64,000 nt of DNA from Acidobacteriota bacterium (GCA_947482665.1 CANKJK010000009.1:86980-150979); one strand, 5' to 3'; positions 1-8,619 are shown, counted from the stretch's first letter. The notes: generated by a model from the letters alone, not told the origin. Numbers and translations: made by a program.

Positions 1-1039
1 GAATCAGCATCGACCCGGTCAGGTCATACACACGCGGCTTCTGGAACCAGCGGCGCGAGCTTTCGATATAGGCGCCATTGATCTGGACGAAACCGACGCC
101 CACGTCACGCGGACCGGCCTTGACGGGCATGCGGAACGTGAACGCCATCGTGCCCGCGACGCGGTCGTTGGAGCGGGGCGTCTGCGGCGTGACCGTGAGC
201 TGCTTCACGCGCACGCCGTCGATCAGCACCTCGAGTTCCTCGTTCTGCGGTGTCGTCGCGCCCGTGAGCTCGATCTTGAACTCGTATTCCCCATCGACGG
301 GAAACAGGAAGTGAATCAGGCGTCCGCCTCGCGTGCCGACCGGCATCCCCTCGGCCCGGTCGTACTGCGGCTCGTCATTGGGCACACGGTAGGTTTCCGC
401 GGTCGGAGAGGTCGGCGCCACGCCCAGGGCCATCCGGCTGATCTTCTTAGCGGACAGGAGATACCGCTCCAGCAGCGCCTGATTGATCTTCAGCACGCCC
501 GCGATGTTGTCGAAGCCGTAGCTCCCGTCGTCGGCCGGCAGCAGATCCGCGACGTTGACATCAAGATCGAGTAAGTCGCGAATCGCGTTGTGGTACTCCG
601 CACGATTCAGACGGTGGAAGCTCTCAGTCCGGCCCGGATTGGGCTTCGCGGCGCCGAGCCCGTCCAGCTCACCCTCGAACCACGACCGGAGCGCTTGATA
701 CGCGTCCTTCTCTGGCCTCGGCGCGCCGGCCGGGGGCATCATTCCCGCGCGCAGCTTCCGCACGATGGATTCGCCGGTGCCCGTGTTCTGGTCCAGAGCG
801 GCTGGATCAAAGTCGGCGAGCACCAGGCCACCAGCCTTCTGACGCTGGCTGTGGCACGTGACGCAGTACTTATTGAGCGTGGCCCGCACTTCGGGCGCCT
901 GGAGCGACGAAGCCGCCGGCTTCGGTGCCTGCTTGGCCACGGCGCCAGCCGCCATGGTTGGTACCGACCCAGCCGTGAAAAGCGCCGCGAGGGCGCAGGC
1001 AGAGATTCCGTACGAAAACGCGCGAGACCTGTGCGTCAT
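1..1039 (-). CDS. DUF1592-family planctomycete-type cytochrome (3' part missing)
   Basis: N-terminal part of a large exported heme protein; the gene runs off the left edge, so only about 346 residues are visible. After a signal peptide (residues 1-31) there is a CVTCH heme-binding motif at about residues 59-63, then the 'MPPAGAPRP' segment and a 'HRLNRAEYHNAIRDLL' block followed by 'LPADDGSYGFDNIA'. These match the DUF1587 part of the DUF1587/1595/1592/1588/1585 family. The start is the ATG at 1039. It closely resembles the complete homologue at 23376-25841, which has the same order of motifs. Such proteins usually pair with a DUF1552 protein, which would lie off the window. Its substrate is unknown; a role in periplasmic electron transfer is inferred from the heme motif. 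Confidence 0.85.
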   Translation of the reverse strand, partial: MTHRSRAFSYGISACALAALFTAGSVPTMAAGAVAKQAPKPAASSLQAPEVRATLNKYCVTCHSQRQKAGGLVLADFDPAALDQNTGTGESIVRKLRAGMMPPAGAPRPEKDAYQALRSWFEGELDGLGAAKPNPGRTESFHRLNRAEYHNAIRDLLDLDVNVADLLPADDGSYGFDNIAGVLKINQALLERYLLSAKKISRMALGVAPTSPTAETYRVPNDEPQYDRAEGMPVGTRGGRLIHFLFPVDGEYEFKIELTGATTPQNEELEVLIDGVRVKQLTVTPQTPRSNDRVAGTMAFTFRMPVKAGPRDVGVGFVQINGAYIESSRRWFQKPRVYDLTGSMLI

Positions 1040-1134
1040 GATGGCCTTAGGATACAGCCCCCCACCTGAATGAGGAAGGACGAACGGGGCCCGGAACGAT
1101 ACCGGACCTCAGGTATTTCCTAGACAAAATGCGA

Positions 1135-1647
1135 CTATTGGCCCGGCTGGCGGGCGGCAATTCTGATGCGCTTCATGGCGTCAAGGCTATCCGGCAGCGC
1201 CGTGGGTCCGGCAGGGAACCCGTTGCGGTGCAGGACATGGGCAATGAGCTGAGCATATTCGGCCGGGCTCAGCGAGCCTTCGTCGCCCTTGGGCATGGAG
1301 CGCCGCATCAACTGGAACAAGTCGGCCAGGGCATGCCCGTCCCACTTCGTGACAAACGGCGCCCCGGCCAGTGGCGGCGCATCCTCTCCCCCGCTCATAT
1401 CCGGCTGGTGGCAACCCGCACACACATCCAGGAAGAGGCCCTCGCCTTCCGCTGCCTGCTCAGCAGAGTAGACGCCCGACCACGTGGTCGTCGGTGCCTG
1501 CGCAGCCGCCCCGGCGCAGGTCCACGCCACCGCGACCGACAGAACCAAACACAGCCGCGACCCTACGCGAGACACCAAGGGCAGTGCCGAGACGACCCGG
1601 CGGGCACCTGAGCGGGTTTCCGTGACATGCGCTGAGCGATGCGGCAT
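1135..1647 (-). CDS. exported mono-heme cytochrome c
   Basis: 170-residue predicted periplasmic cytochrome c. A long N-terminal export segment ends near 'AGAAAQAP' (about residue 50), followed by the heme motif CAGCH at about residues 76-80. The fold continues through 'PPLAGAPF', 'MRRSMPKGD' (a possible distal Met) and a C-terminal helix. The ATG at 1647 was chosen because the longer reading frame upstream runs into the divergent ankyrin gene and lacks a signal peptide. It is clearly related to the cytochrome at 30740-31165: the region from the heme motif to the 'RNGxPAG' segment matches. Cytochromes of this type often accept electrons from periplasmic quinoproteins. That partner role is inferred. 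Confidence 0.85.
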   Translation of the reverse strand: MPHRSAHVTETRSGARRVVSALPLVSRVGSRLCLVLSVAVAWTCAGAAAQAPTTTWSGVYSAEQAAEGEGLFLDVCAGCHQPDMSGGEDAPPLAGAPFVTKWDGHALADLFQLMRRSMPKGDEGSLSPAEYAQLIAHVLHRNGFPAGPTALPDSLDAMKRIRIAARQPGQ

Positions 1648-1768
1648 GGTGGAGATCCTATCCAGAATCCGCTTACGCGGCACGCTGGCACTTTCCCAGA
1701 CGCGCGCCTGAGGCTTCGTATACTCTCCGGTCCAGAGGGCGCGCTGAGCCCGCCCAAGGAGAACGAAC

Positions 1769-3217
1769 ATGCAGGCGTGGACCCGACTGTGCACCGTTGC
1801 GCTGCTGGCATTCGCCGTGAGTCCTGCGGCCAACGCCGGCGTACGGGACCTGCGCCTGATCGACGCCGTCAGGCATGGCGACACGGCGACCGTCCGGCGC
1901 CTGCTGACCATCAAGGCCGACGTCAATACCACGCAACCCGACGGCGCCACCGCTCTGCACTGGGCCGCGGAGCGTGACCGGCTCGATGTGGCCGACCTGC
2001 TGCTCAAGGCCGGGGCGCGTGCCACGGCTGAAAATGACTACGGCGTCACTCCGCTGACGCTCGCCGCGGCCAACGGAAGCGCCGCGATGATTGACCGTCT
2101 CATCGCCGCCGGCGCCAAGCCGAACACGGCGCTCCCTTCGGGCGAAACGGCACTCATGACGGCCACGCACACCGGCAAGGCCGAGGCGGTGCGTTCGCTC
2201 CTGAAGCACGGCGCCGATGCCAACGCCCGTGAACGCATCAAGGGCCAGACCGCGCTGATGTGGGCGCTCTGGCAACACCATGACGACGTCACCCGGGCGC
2301 TCATCGAGGGCGGGGCCAGTATCACAGCCGCGTCCGAGAGCGGCTTCACTCCTCTGCTGTTCGCGGCCCGTGAAGGCAATCTCGACATGCTGAAGCTGCT
2401 GGTCGACAAGGGGGCTCCGATCACCGATGCCGCCAAGGACGGCACCACCGCGCTGCACGTCGCGGTCGTCCGCGGCCATGTGGACATGGCGCTGTACCTG
2501 CTCGACCGGGGGGCGGACGCCAACTCCCATGGCCCGGGATTTGCCCCGCTGCACTGGGCGGCCGGCACCTGGGAAACCGGCCACTCCCACGATTACATCT
2601 TCAATGAAGTCGCCGTGAACACCGTCCCTGAGTGGAGCGTGCTCGCCGGCATTCCGACACCACAGGCCAAGCGCGACCTGATTGTGGCCTTGCTCGCCCA
2701 CGGCGCGGACGTCAACGCGCGCATGAGAAAGGCCCCGCCGCGCTTCGGTCACTCGCTCTTCAAGACCGAAATCCTCCCGGGCGCGACGCCGTTCTATCTG
2801 GCCACGATCACCGCGGACATCCCGACCATGCAGCTCCTGCTACAGAAAGGCGCGGACCCGACACTGACTGCAGCGGGCGACAACACCGCGCTCATCGTCG
2901 CGGCCGGGCTCGGGCGCGTCGAGCAGGAAACGCGGGTCCCCGAACCGCGCGTGAGTGAGGCGGTCACGCTCGTGCTGGACCTCGGCGCTGATATCAACCA
3001 GCCGAACGAAGCCGGCAACACCGCACTCCACGCAGCCACGATGGCGGGGCTCGACGACGTTGTCGCCTACCTGGTGCAACGCGGCGCGGCGCTCAACACC
3101 AAGAACAAGATGGGCGAGACACCGCTCAAGCAGGCCCACGGATTCATCGACAAGTTCCTGCTCTACATGCGGCCCAGCACGGCGGCAGTCCTGGAGAAGC
3201 TGGGAGCGACCGAGTAA
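1769..3217 (+). CDS. exported ankyrin-repeat protein
   Basis: 482-residue protein with a signal peptide (residues 1-23, cleavage near 'ANAG') and about ten ankyrin repeats (consensus pieces such as 'GATALHWAAERDRLDVADLL' and 'NDYGVTPLTLAAANGS') filling the rest. The repeats are broken by a longer insertion around residues 265-345. AAGGAG lies 7-8 nt before the ATG. Ankyrin arrays bind proteins, so a scaffold or assembly role in the periplasm is plausible but unproven. It is paralogous to the protein at 25930-27354: same architecture, same insertion site, and both end in LGATE. Both copies sit next to DUF1592-family cytochrome genes. The gene is divergent from the small cytochrome c gene upstream. 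Confidence 0.9.
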   Translation: MQAWTRLCTVALLAFAVSPAANAGVRDLRLIDAVRHGDTATVRRLLTIKADVNTTQPDGATALHWAAERDRLDVADLLLKAGARATAENDYGVTPLTLAAANGSAAMIDRLIAAGAKPNTALPSGETALMTATHTGKAEAVRSLLKHGADANARERIKGQTALMWALWQHHDDVTRALIEGGASITAASESGFTPLLFAAREGNLDMLKLLVDKGAPITDAAKDGTTALHVAVVRGHVDMALYLLDRGADANSHGPGFAPLHWAAGTWETGHSHDYIFNEVAVNTVPEWSVLAGIPTPQAKRDLIVALLAHGADVNARMRKAPPRFGHSLFKTEILPGATPFYLATITADIPTMQLLLQKGADPTLTAAGDNTALIVAAGLGRVEQETRVPEPRVSEAVTLVLDLGADINQPNEAGNTALHAATMAGLDDVVAYLVQRGAALNTKNKMGETPLKQAHGFIDKFLLYMRPSTAAVLEKLGATE

Positions 3218-3242
3218 GGCGCCGCGCCTGCGCGCCGCACAC

Positions 3243-3926
3243 CTAGCCCACCACGAACGCAGAGGCCGAGCCGAAGAACGGGTCCGCGTAGCCGATCCAG
3301 CTCGTGCCGAATCCGATGCGCCCGTCGAGGAACCGGAAAAACGGCGCCTCGGAATACTGTTCCTCGTCGCTGGCGGAGTACTCATCTCCCGCCCCATCGA
3401 CATAGAGCTGCTCGGCCTGCACCAAACGCTCCGGGTGCGTCATCACCATGCAGGCCAGGGCGAACGCCCCGAGGCCATATTCATGCGAGGCAAAGAGTTC
3501 CCGGGAGTGCCGGATGGATCGTCCGCGATGCCTCGCGCCGAACTGCGCGGGCACGAGCAGGAAATCGCTACCAGGCACGCGAGGCACTCGGGCAGCCATC
3601 GCGACGGTGCGCTCAGACTGGCGCAGACGGTCCGGACCCAACCGATCGAGACGTGACAGGGATGTCTCCCGCACGCGCGCCAGCACCGCCATGGCCTGCG
3701 CGAGGGCGGTGTTGTAGACGGGCGCGAGCGCCCGCCAATCGGGCACCACGAACCAGGCCTCCGCGCCGTCCGGCAGATGTCCTGCGGGCCCAGGCTCCCC
3801 CGCTCTGAGTTGCGGAAACAACGCCGACACCGTGGCCCACTGCTCACCCACAGGTCTGGCGCGGTAGGAAGCCGGATACGCACGAGGATTGGTGGCTTCT
3901 TCTCCCGCGAACGCCAGTTGACTCAC
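3243..3926 (-). CDS. uncharacterised 227-residue protein
   Basis: I do not recognise a family. The frame opens with GTG at 3926, with GGGAGC about 7 nt upstream on the coding strand, and no signal peptide is visible. The middle is Arg-rich and the C-terminal half is rich in Phe, Tyr, Gly and Asp ('EYGLGAFALACMVMTHPERL', 'SEAPFFRFLDGRIGFG'), which looks like a folded globular domain. It is the last gene of a minus-strand group with the DUF1569 gene (42-nt gap) and the NHL-propeller gene (12-nt gap before that), so cotranscription is likely. No catalytic motif is evident. Codon use resembles its neighbours. Confidence 0.65.
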   Translation of the reverse strand: MSQLAFAGEEATNPRAYPASYRARPVGEQWATVSALFPQLRAGEPGPAGHLPDGAEAWFVVPDWRALAPVYNTALAQAMAVLARVRETSLSRLDRLGPDRLRQSERTVAMAARVPRVPGSDFLLVPAQFGARHRGRSIRHSRELFASHEYGLGAFALACMVMTHPERLVQAEQLYVDGAGDEYSASDEEQYSEAPFFRFLDGRIGFGTSWIGYADPFFGSASAFVVG

Positions 3927-3968
3927 GCGAGCGCTCCCATGTCGACCCTCTGGCGCATGCGTCGGCTC

Positions 3969-4418
3969 TTACGCGCCGAACTGCCGGAGATGATGGTCGA
4001 GGTGTTTGTACATGAGCCGCCCCCACTCGTCTCCCGTCAAGGCACCAAAGAACGTGTGCACGCGGTTGTTCACACCGCCACGTCCTTCCGCGCAGAAGCG
4101 TACGACGTAGTCATACAGCCGCCGCCGCTCCACCTCGAAGTCGCGCTCGTCCGTGATCAGGAAGTCCGGGCCGGTCGGGCCGTTCTTCTGGAGCGGATCC
4201 CGGCCGAGAGCCTTGCGCTTGACGAAGGGCGCAAGCAACTTGCCCAGCATCACCTGCCGGCCGGTCTTCTCCCCGAGCGGGAACTGGAATCCTACGGTGC
4301 AGTGCGCCAGCATCTGCGGCGCTGACATCTTCCCCCACTGACGCACCGCACCAGGATGCAGCGCAGCCACGCGCGCCAGCACGGCATCCCGATCTGTCAC
4401 GCTGAACAGGTTTTCCAT
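3969..4418 (-). CDS. DUF1569 family (DinB-like) protein
   Basis: 149-residue cytoplasmic protein matching the DUF1569 family of the DinB/YfiT-like four-helix-bundle superfamily. Visible features are 'WGKMSAPQMLAHC' near residue 30 and the C-terminal 'EWGRLMYKHLDHHLRQFG', whose histidines are the usual metal-ligand positions of DinB-like proteins. Length is normal for the family. DinB-like enzymes often use metal ions and small thiols, but the reaction of DUF1569 proteins is not established. It lies 12 nt downstream of the NHL-propeller gene and 42 nt upstream of an unknown gene on the same strand. Confidence 0.8.
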   Translation of the reverse strand: MENLFSVTDRDAVLARVAALHPGAVRQWGKMSAPQMLAHCTVGFQFPLGEKTGRQVMLGKLLAPFVKRKALGRDPLQKNGPTGPDFLITDERDFEVERRRLYDYVVRFCAEGRGGVNNRVHTFFGALTGDEWGRLMYKHLDHHLRQFGA

Positions 4419-4430
4419 CCGTCGTCCCGG

Positions 4431-5651
4431 TTATCGTCCAGGCACCGGAACCATGCCCGCGAACGTGAACCGCTGGATCCGGTTCCCCGGAATGGTTTCA
4501 CCCACGTAGAGATTGCCCTTCGAGTCCACGCCCATCGTGTGGATCACCAGCAACTGCCCGCCGCCACGGCCACTGCCTCCACCCGTGAATGCGCCCAGAA
4601 TCTCGAGCGTCTCGCGCTTCAGAATCCAGATCTTGTGATTGGCTCCGTCGGCGACGTACATGAACTCCTGCGCCGGGTCCGGCGAAAACGCCACGGACAT
4701 GACAGACCCGAAGGCCTTTGTCTCAGGAGCGATCAGCACTTCCTTGAGATAGGTGCCGTCCTTCTTGAAGAGCTGCACGCGGTTATTGGCCCGGTCGCAC
4801 ACATAGAGCACGCCCGCCTTGTCCTCAACCAGGCAGTGCACGTGATCGAACTGCTCGCGACGCTTGACGACGTCGAAGACCGCGCCTTCCTGCGTCGCCG
4901 GCGTCGGCTCGTCGCTCGGCGGCCGACCGTACGCCCCCCAATGGCGCTTGTAGGCGCCGGTCGTCGCATCGAACACGATCACGCGCCGGTTGTCGTAGCC
5001 GTCGGCGACGAAAGCCTCATTCGTCCTGGCGTCCACGAGGATGCTCGTGGGCCCGCCGAGGTTGATGGTGTCGCTGCTCTTCTTCCCCTGTTCCTTGCCG
5101 ATACGGAGCAGCAGCTTTCCGTCATGCGAGAGCTTCAGCAGGGACGACGGCGCCGTACTGCTGTCCACCCAGACGTTGCCCTGAGAGTCAACCGCGATAC
5201 CGTGCTCCGAGGTTGGCCACGCCCCGTCCGGATAGGGGCCCGATACCTGCGGTCCGAGGGGTACGCCCTTCTGATCGTGAATCAGTCCCCAGGCCTGCAC
5301 GACCTGGCCCACCTGATCGAACTCAATGACGGGAGGCGCCGGGTAGCAGCATTCCGAGTAGCCCGAGAGCGCGAAACGCTCTGAGAGGTTGGTCGTCGCG
5401 CCGGGCCTCTGGGCGATCCAGACGTGGTCCTTTGCATCGACGAAGACCGCGCCGACGCTCCCGATGATCCACTTCTTCGGCAGTTCCTTCGGCCATGACG
5501 GGTCGTACTTGAACGTCGGCATCATCTGGCGGGCGCCGGACGACTTCCGTCCGGGCTGGCGGGCGGCGTGAAGGGCCACGCCAGCGCCCAGCAACAGGGC
5601 CAGCAGGACAAGTCCGCCACGGCGCAGCACGAATCGAGTGGTCTGCATCAT
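4431..5651 (-). CDS. exported NHL-repeat six-bladed beta-propeller protein
   Basis: 406-residue secreted propeller. An N-terminal hydrophobic segment (about residues 8-30, 'GLVLLALLLGAGVALHAA') looks like a signal peptide or anchor. NHL-type blades follow, with recurring 'GNVWVDSS', 'AFVADGYDNRRVIVFD', 'YVCDRANNRVQLFKKDG' and 'YVADGANHKIWILKRE'. The fold resembles the peptidyl-alpha-hydroxyglycine amidating-lyase-like/NHL families, but I cannot assign an enzyme activity. Two ATGs are possible (5651 and 5648); AAGGGGAG immediately precedes them and slightly favours 5648. It is the first gene of a probable three-gene transcript. Confidence 0.85.
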   Translation of the reverse strand: MMQTTRFVLRRGGLVLLALLLGAGVALHAARQPGRKSSGARQMMPTFKYDPSWPKELPKKWIIGSVGAVFVDAKDHVWIAQRPGATTNLSERFALSGYSECCYPAPPVIEFDQVGQVVQAWGLIHDQKGVPLGPQVSGPYPDGAWPTSEHGIAVDSQGNVWVDSSTAPSSLLKLSHDGKLLLRIGKEQGKKSSDTINLGGPTSILVDARTNEAFVADGYDNRRVIVFDATTGAYKRHWGAYGRPPSDEPTPATQEGAVFDVVKRREQFDHVHCLVEDKAGVLYVCDRANNRVQLFKKDGTYLKEVLIAPETKAFGSVMSVAFSPDPAQEFMYVADGANHKIWILKRETLEILGAFTGGGSGRGGGQLLVIHTMGVDSKGNLYVGETIPGNRIQRFTFAGMVPVPGR

Positions 5652-5793
5652 CTCCCCTTCTCATCAACGGCGCGGCCCGCCCGGCACACGAATGGCGGAG
5701 CGAGACGCGCGACGGGGAATCCTATCGCGAGTTGGAAAGACTGCGGCGGGCTTTTGCGGGGTCGAAACGAACGGGCGGGGGTAGATACGGAGC

Positions 5794-5821
5794 CCGGGGG
5801 CGGGCCGTTGCCCGCCCCCGG
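5794..5821 (-). terminator. GC-rich hairpin downstream of propeller gene
   Basis: Perfect 12-bp stem (arms 5794-5805 and 5810-5821, loop CGTT) starting 16 nt beyond the stop codon at 5837. There is no T-run after it on the minus strand, so it may stabilise a 3' end or act as a weak terminator. Confidence 0.55.
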
Positions 5822-5836
5822 TTGGTGTCACGGTGG

Positions 5837-7552
5837 CTAGTCGAGCGCTTCCAGCCGCATGATCTGCGCGTTGCGGGTGTTGGCGAAGATCAGCGCGGGA
5901 GTCTTGGACGTCGGGTCCCAGGACACGCGCTTCGTGTCAAATGAACTGAACGGCGACGGCATCGGAATCTCCAACACCTGCCCGGACTTCGTATCGACAC
6001 GGAAAAAGCAGTCGCAGGTGTTGCTCGGGAGGTACACGCGCTCCTTCGGATCCGGCGTCGACGACGTGTACGGCGTGCTGAATCGCGGACCAACCTTCCA
6101 TTCCTTGAAGGTCTTGGCCTTGGTATCGAACATGCCGAGGGCTTCCTTGCCGTAGTACGAGAACCAGAACCGGCCCTTGTCGTCGATACGGCCGCGGCGT
6201 GGCACAGCCGCGGTGCCACCGGGAACCGGATAGATCAAGGCTTCGTTCTTGGCCACGTCCACGCCCATGATCTCGCCGGTCATGAAGCTCGTGCCCCAGG
6301 GATTTCCCTGCGGATCGATGTCGAAGCCGTAGCCGCCCATGTTCTTGCCCTGCGGCAGATTCGCGGGCTTCCGGAAATCGCCGTCGACCTTTGCGGTCGC
6401 CACGTCGGTCCGCTGGAAGCCCAGCCACACCTTCTTGCCATCCTTGGACACGGCGATGAACTGACCGGCCGTCCCCTCGACGTAGGTCAGCTTCTGCGTG
6501 GCCGGCTCCCACTTGTGGAGCTCCGATTTGCTACCAGGCCGACGCATCGAGAACCACAGGTTGTCCTGCTTATCGATGGTGATGTCCCGCACGCCGGGAA
6601 TGTCGCCCTTCTCCACCGGCGGCATCTGGAATTCCTTGAAGTCGCCCGACTTCGGATTCAGCACGCCAATCCACATGGCGCTCTCATCCGTGTACCAAAG
6701 ATTGCCCTTGGAGTCGGTCTGCGAGTCGTGCGGCACGGTGTCCTTGCGGGGCATGTCCCAGGTCGTGATGATGAACTTGCCGCCGGCGCCCTTGCTGCGC
6801 GGCAGGCGGACGAAGTCATAGGGGTACTTCGTCTTGCCACCGCTCATGTTGTATTTGGCGATGAACTCGGCCAGTTCCTTCTTCGGAATCGGGCCGCCGG
6901 ACGGGCTGTACTCCCACCAGTTCGGAGACGCCTCGGCGTGATCCAGTTCGGCCTTCGTCTTCTGCACGGTGCGGCCGCGGCCGGCTGTGCCCATCGTGGA
7001 CCCGTCCGGGTAGTACTTCAGCATCCGTGTGATGACCGGCACGAGCTGTTCGGCGGTGTACTTGGTCCGAAAGATCCGCTCGAGCGAGTGGCAGTAGACG
7101 CAGCTTTCGATGTTGAACACGGCCTTGTCCAGCATGTCGTTCTTCTCGGGCAGGCTCAACGCCCATTCCCGTGAGGTCAACTGCTTGCTGAGGTCCTTCG
7201 TCTCAACCACTTTCAGGTCGAGCTTCGCAGACTTGCCCATCGCAATCTCGACGACACCGGCTTCGGGCAGGTCGTAGCCCGTGGCGCGCATCGTCACGGA
7301 ATACTTGCCGGGGCCGACGTGCGAGGCCGGAAATACGTATTTTCCTCCTGGCCCGCTGATCACGCTGATGGTCACATTCGCGCCCTCACGACGGGCGGAG
7401 ACGACCACACCTTCCATCTTGCCTTCCTTGTCGGAGCTGACGACGCCGCTCAACGCGGCTCCGCCCTGTGCTCCAAGCCGGACCGGCGCCATTCCGAATA
7501 ACGTCGCGATCACAATGGCCGCAACGGCCACCACACCAGTCTTCAGACGCAT
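5837..7552 (-). CDS. exported regulatory-domain / CxxCH / Vgb-like propeller fusion
   Basis: 571-residue secreted protein. A signal peptide (residues 1-28, ending 'LGAQG') is followed by a carboxypeptidase-regulatory-like beta-sandwich (about 32-115), a heme-type motif CVYCH at 151-155 in a helical segment, and a propeller from about 225 to the end with blades such as 'DSKGNLWYTDESAMWIGVL' and 'PQGNPWGTSFMTGEIMGVD'. The propeller resembles virginiamycin B lyase/SMP-30 proteins, but lyase activity is not implied. The start is the ATG at 7552, with GGAGGAG upstream; a longer frame adds 11 unlikely residues. It is paralogous to the protein at 46377-48083. It lies downstream of a cytochrome c gene on the same strand, but a terminator separates them. 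Confidence 0.85.
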   Translation of the reverse strand: MRLKTGVVAVAAIVIATLFGMAPVRLGAQGGAALSGVVSSDKEGKMEGVVVSARREGANVTISVISGPGGKYVFPASHVGPGKYSVTMRATGYDLPEAGVVEIAMGKSAKLDLKVVETKDLSKQLTSREWALSLPEKNDMLDKAVFNIESCVYCHSLERIFRTKYTAEQLVPVITRMLKYYPDGSTMGTAGRGRTVQKTKAELDHAEASPNWWEYSPSGGPIPKKELAEFIAKYNMSGGKTKYPYDFVRLPRSKGAGGKFIITTWDMPRKDTVPHDSQTDSKGNLWYTDESAMWIGVLNPKSGDFKEFQMPPVEKGDIPGVRDITIDKQDNLWFSMRRPGSKSELHKWEPATQKLTYVEGTAGQFIAVSKDGKKVWLGFQRTDVATAKVDGDFRKPANLPQGKNMGGYGFDIDPQGNPWGTSFMTGEIMGVDVAKNEALIYPVPGGTAAVPRRGRIDDKGRFWFSYYGKEALGMFDTKAKTFKEWKVGPRFSTPYTSSTPDPKERVYLPSNTCDCFFRVDTKSGQVLEIPMPSPFSSFDTKRVSWDPTSKTPALIFANTRNAQIMRLEALD

Positions 7553-7640
7553 ACCTACTCCTCCCGCATCGGGCCACCTGGCCACTGACGGACCGCCGTA
7601 CTATAGCGGTGAACGCCGTCGGCCCCATCGGCCCGTACAC

Positions 7641-7685
7641 AAAAAAAGGCCCGCCCTGTCGCGAGTTGTCGTGACAGGGCGGGCC
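7641..7685 (-). terminator. Rho-independent terminator
   Basis: Perfect 13-bp inverted repeat (7648-7660 and 7673-7685). On the minus strand it is followed by seven T (7647-7641). It lies just past the stop codon of the cytochrome gene at 7713-8117 and should end that transcript before the propeller-fusion gene. Confidence 0.85.
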
Positions 7686-7712
7686 CGCGTGCGCCGGTAG
7701 GCGGCGGCCGCG

Positions 7713-8117
7713 CTACTGCTGGATGGACTTCAGGTAGCGGACAACGGATTCGATCTTCTTCCGCGTCTCCGCCGGTTCTTGTCCCTTGCGGCTGAAGGCG
7801 TCGCCCCAGATGGGCATCCCCTGCCCGCCGTGGCCGGCCTTGGCGTTCCGGCCGTCGATCGTCCTGAACAGAGCTTCATCGTCGAACTTGCCGCCCGCAC
7901 GCGCCGCGATCTTCGTCAGGTCCGGCGGCTTGGGCTGCATCGCGGTGGAGGCAGGGCCGTCCCCCTTCGCGGAGGGGCCGTGACACGACGCGCAGTAAAG
8001 CAGGTAGACGGCGTTTCCGGTGTTCTCGGCCGCCTTCGTCTGAGCGAACGCGGGCACCGCGAACGAGGAAAGGGTGACCGCAGCGGTGACCGAACGAACA
8101 AGAGCGAGGCGCATCAT
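7713..8117 (-). CDS. exported mono-heme cytochrome c
   Basis: 134-residue cytochrome c with a signal peptide (residues 1-25, 'VPAFAQ'), the heme motif CASCH at 42-46, and 'GGQGMPIWGD' near residue 103 supplying a likely axial Met. The start is the first of two ATGs (8117 and 8114), about 10 nt after GAAGGAG. Upstream lies a candidate sigma-54 promoter (8148-8163) with a leader of about 25 nt, and downstream a strong terminator, so the gene is probably monocistronic. It is likely a soluble periplasmic electron carrier; its donor is not identified. The next gene downstream also carries a CxxCH motif, which suggests a related function. Confidence 0.88.
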   Translation of the reverse strand: MMRLALVRSVTAAVTLSSFAVPAFAQTKAAENTGNAVYLLYCASCHGPSAKGDGPASTAMQPKPPDLTKIAARAGGKFDDEALFRTIDGRNAKAGHGGQGMPIWGDAFSRKGQEPAETRKKIESVVRYLKSIQQ

Positions 8118-8147
8118 AAGCGAGAGTCTCCTTCTAGATATTCTTAC

Positions 8148-8163
8148 AGCGATTTGCGTGCCA
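8148..8163 (-). promoter_or_regulatory. candidate sigma-54 (-24/-12) promoter
   Basis: On the minus strand the sequence reads TGGCACGCAAATCGCT: a perfect -24 TGGCAC, the exact GG-N10-GC spacing, and a -12 element differing at one position from TTGCT. A start 12 nt downstream would give a short leader carrying the GAAGGAG ribosome-binding site of the cytochrome c gene. Confidence 0.55.
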
Positions 8164-8250
8164 GATACAGGCCATGAGCGGCACGGGTGCGCCGGACCAT
8201 CAAGATCGGCGGGCCTGGAAAATCCCACAGCGAGATGAATTAGGTCACGC

Positions 8251-8592
8251 CTACTCACCGGCCAACCTTCGGCCCACGGCCACGCCGAGCAGATAGGCCC
8301 CCTCCTGCTGCATCCACACGTGCCGGGCGTGATTGTCCGCCAGTTCGACAATAAGTTGGCGGTCGGCTTCCGGTAACGCCGCGGCGATACGCTCGACAAG
8401 CCCTTCCTGGTGCGCAATGTCGACCGGGGCGAAGAGTTCGTCCTCGTGCACGGCCTGGAGGAGCGCCTCGTATTCGTCCTCGCACTGCTCCTCGACGTCC
8501 GAGAACCCCGGCTCGAGTCGGCGCGCGCCGTCCAGATCGATCCTCGCCGCGCAGGCCTCCGCCAGTTCCGTCAATTCATCGCGATCCGCCAT
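8251..8592 (-). CDS. small acidic protein of unknown function
   Basis: 113-residue acidic, mostly alpha-helical protein without signal peptide or membrane segment. It contains a helix rich in Glu/Asp ('DVEEQCEDEYEALLQAVHED') and a C-terminal segment 'HARHVWMQQEGAYLLGVAVG' containing two His. No family is recognised with confidence. The ATG at 8592 is preceded by GGGGAGG. It lies 27 nt downstream of the RamB-like regulator gene on the same strand and may be cotranscribed with it. Confidence 0.65.
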   Translation of the reverse strand: MADRDELTELAEACAARIDLDGARRLEPGFSDVEEQCEDEYEALLQAVHEDELFAPVDIAHQEGLVERIAAALPEADRQLIVELADNHARHVWMQQEGAYLLGVAVGRRLAGE

Positions 8593-8619
8593 GGTGCCTC
8601 CCCGGGCAGTGTAGAACGG

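Noticed and set aside
1769..3217. Exported ankyrin proteins as secreted effectors or toxins
   Set aside because: No toxin domain, secretion-system gene or immunity gene nearby; the DUF1592 linkage points to a periplasmic metabolic role.
5837..7552. Virginiamycin B lyase (streptogramin resistance)
   Set aside because: The propeller is similar, but the protein is exported, fused to other domains and has a CxxCH motif; there is no support for antibiotic inactivation.
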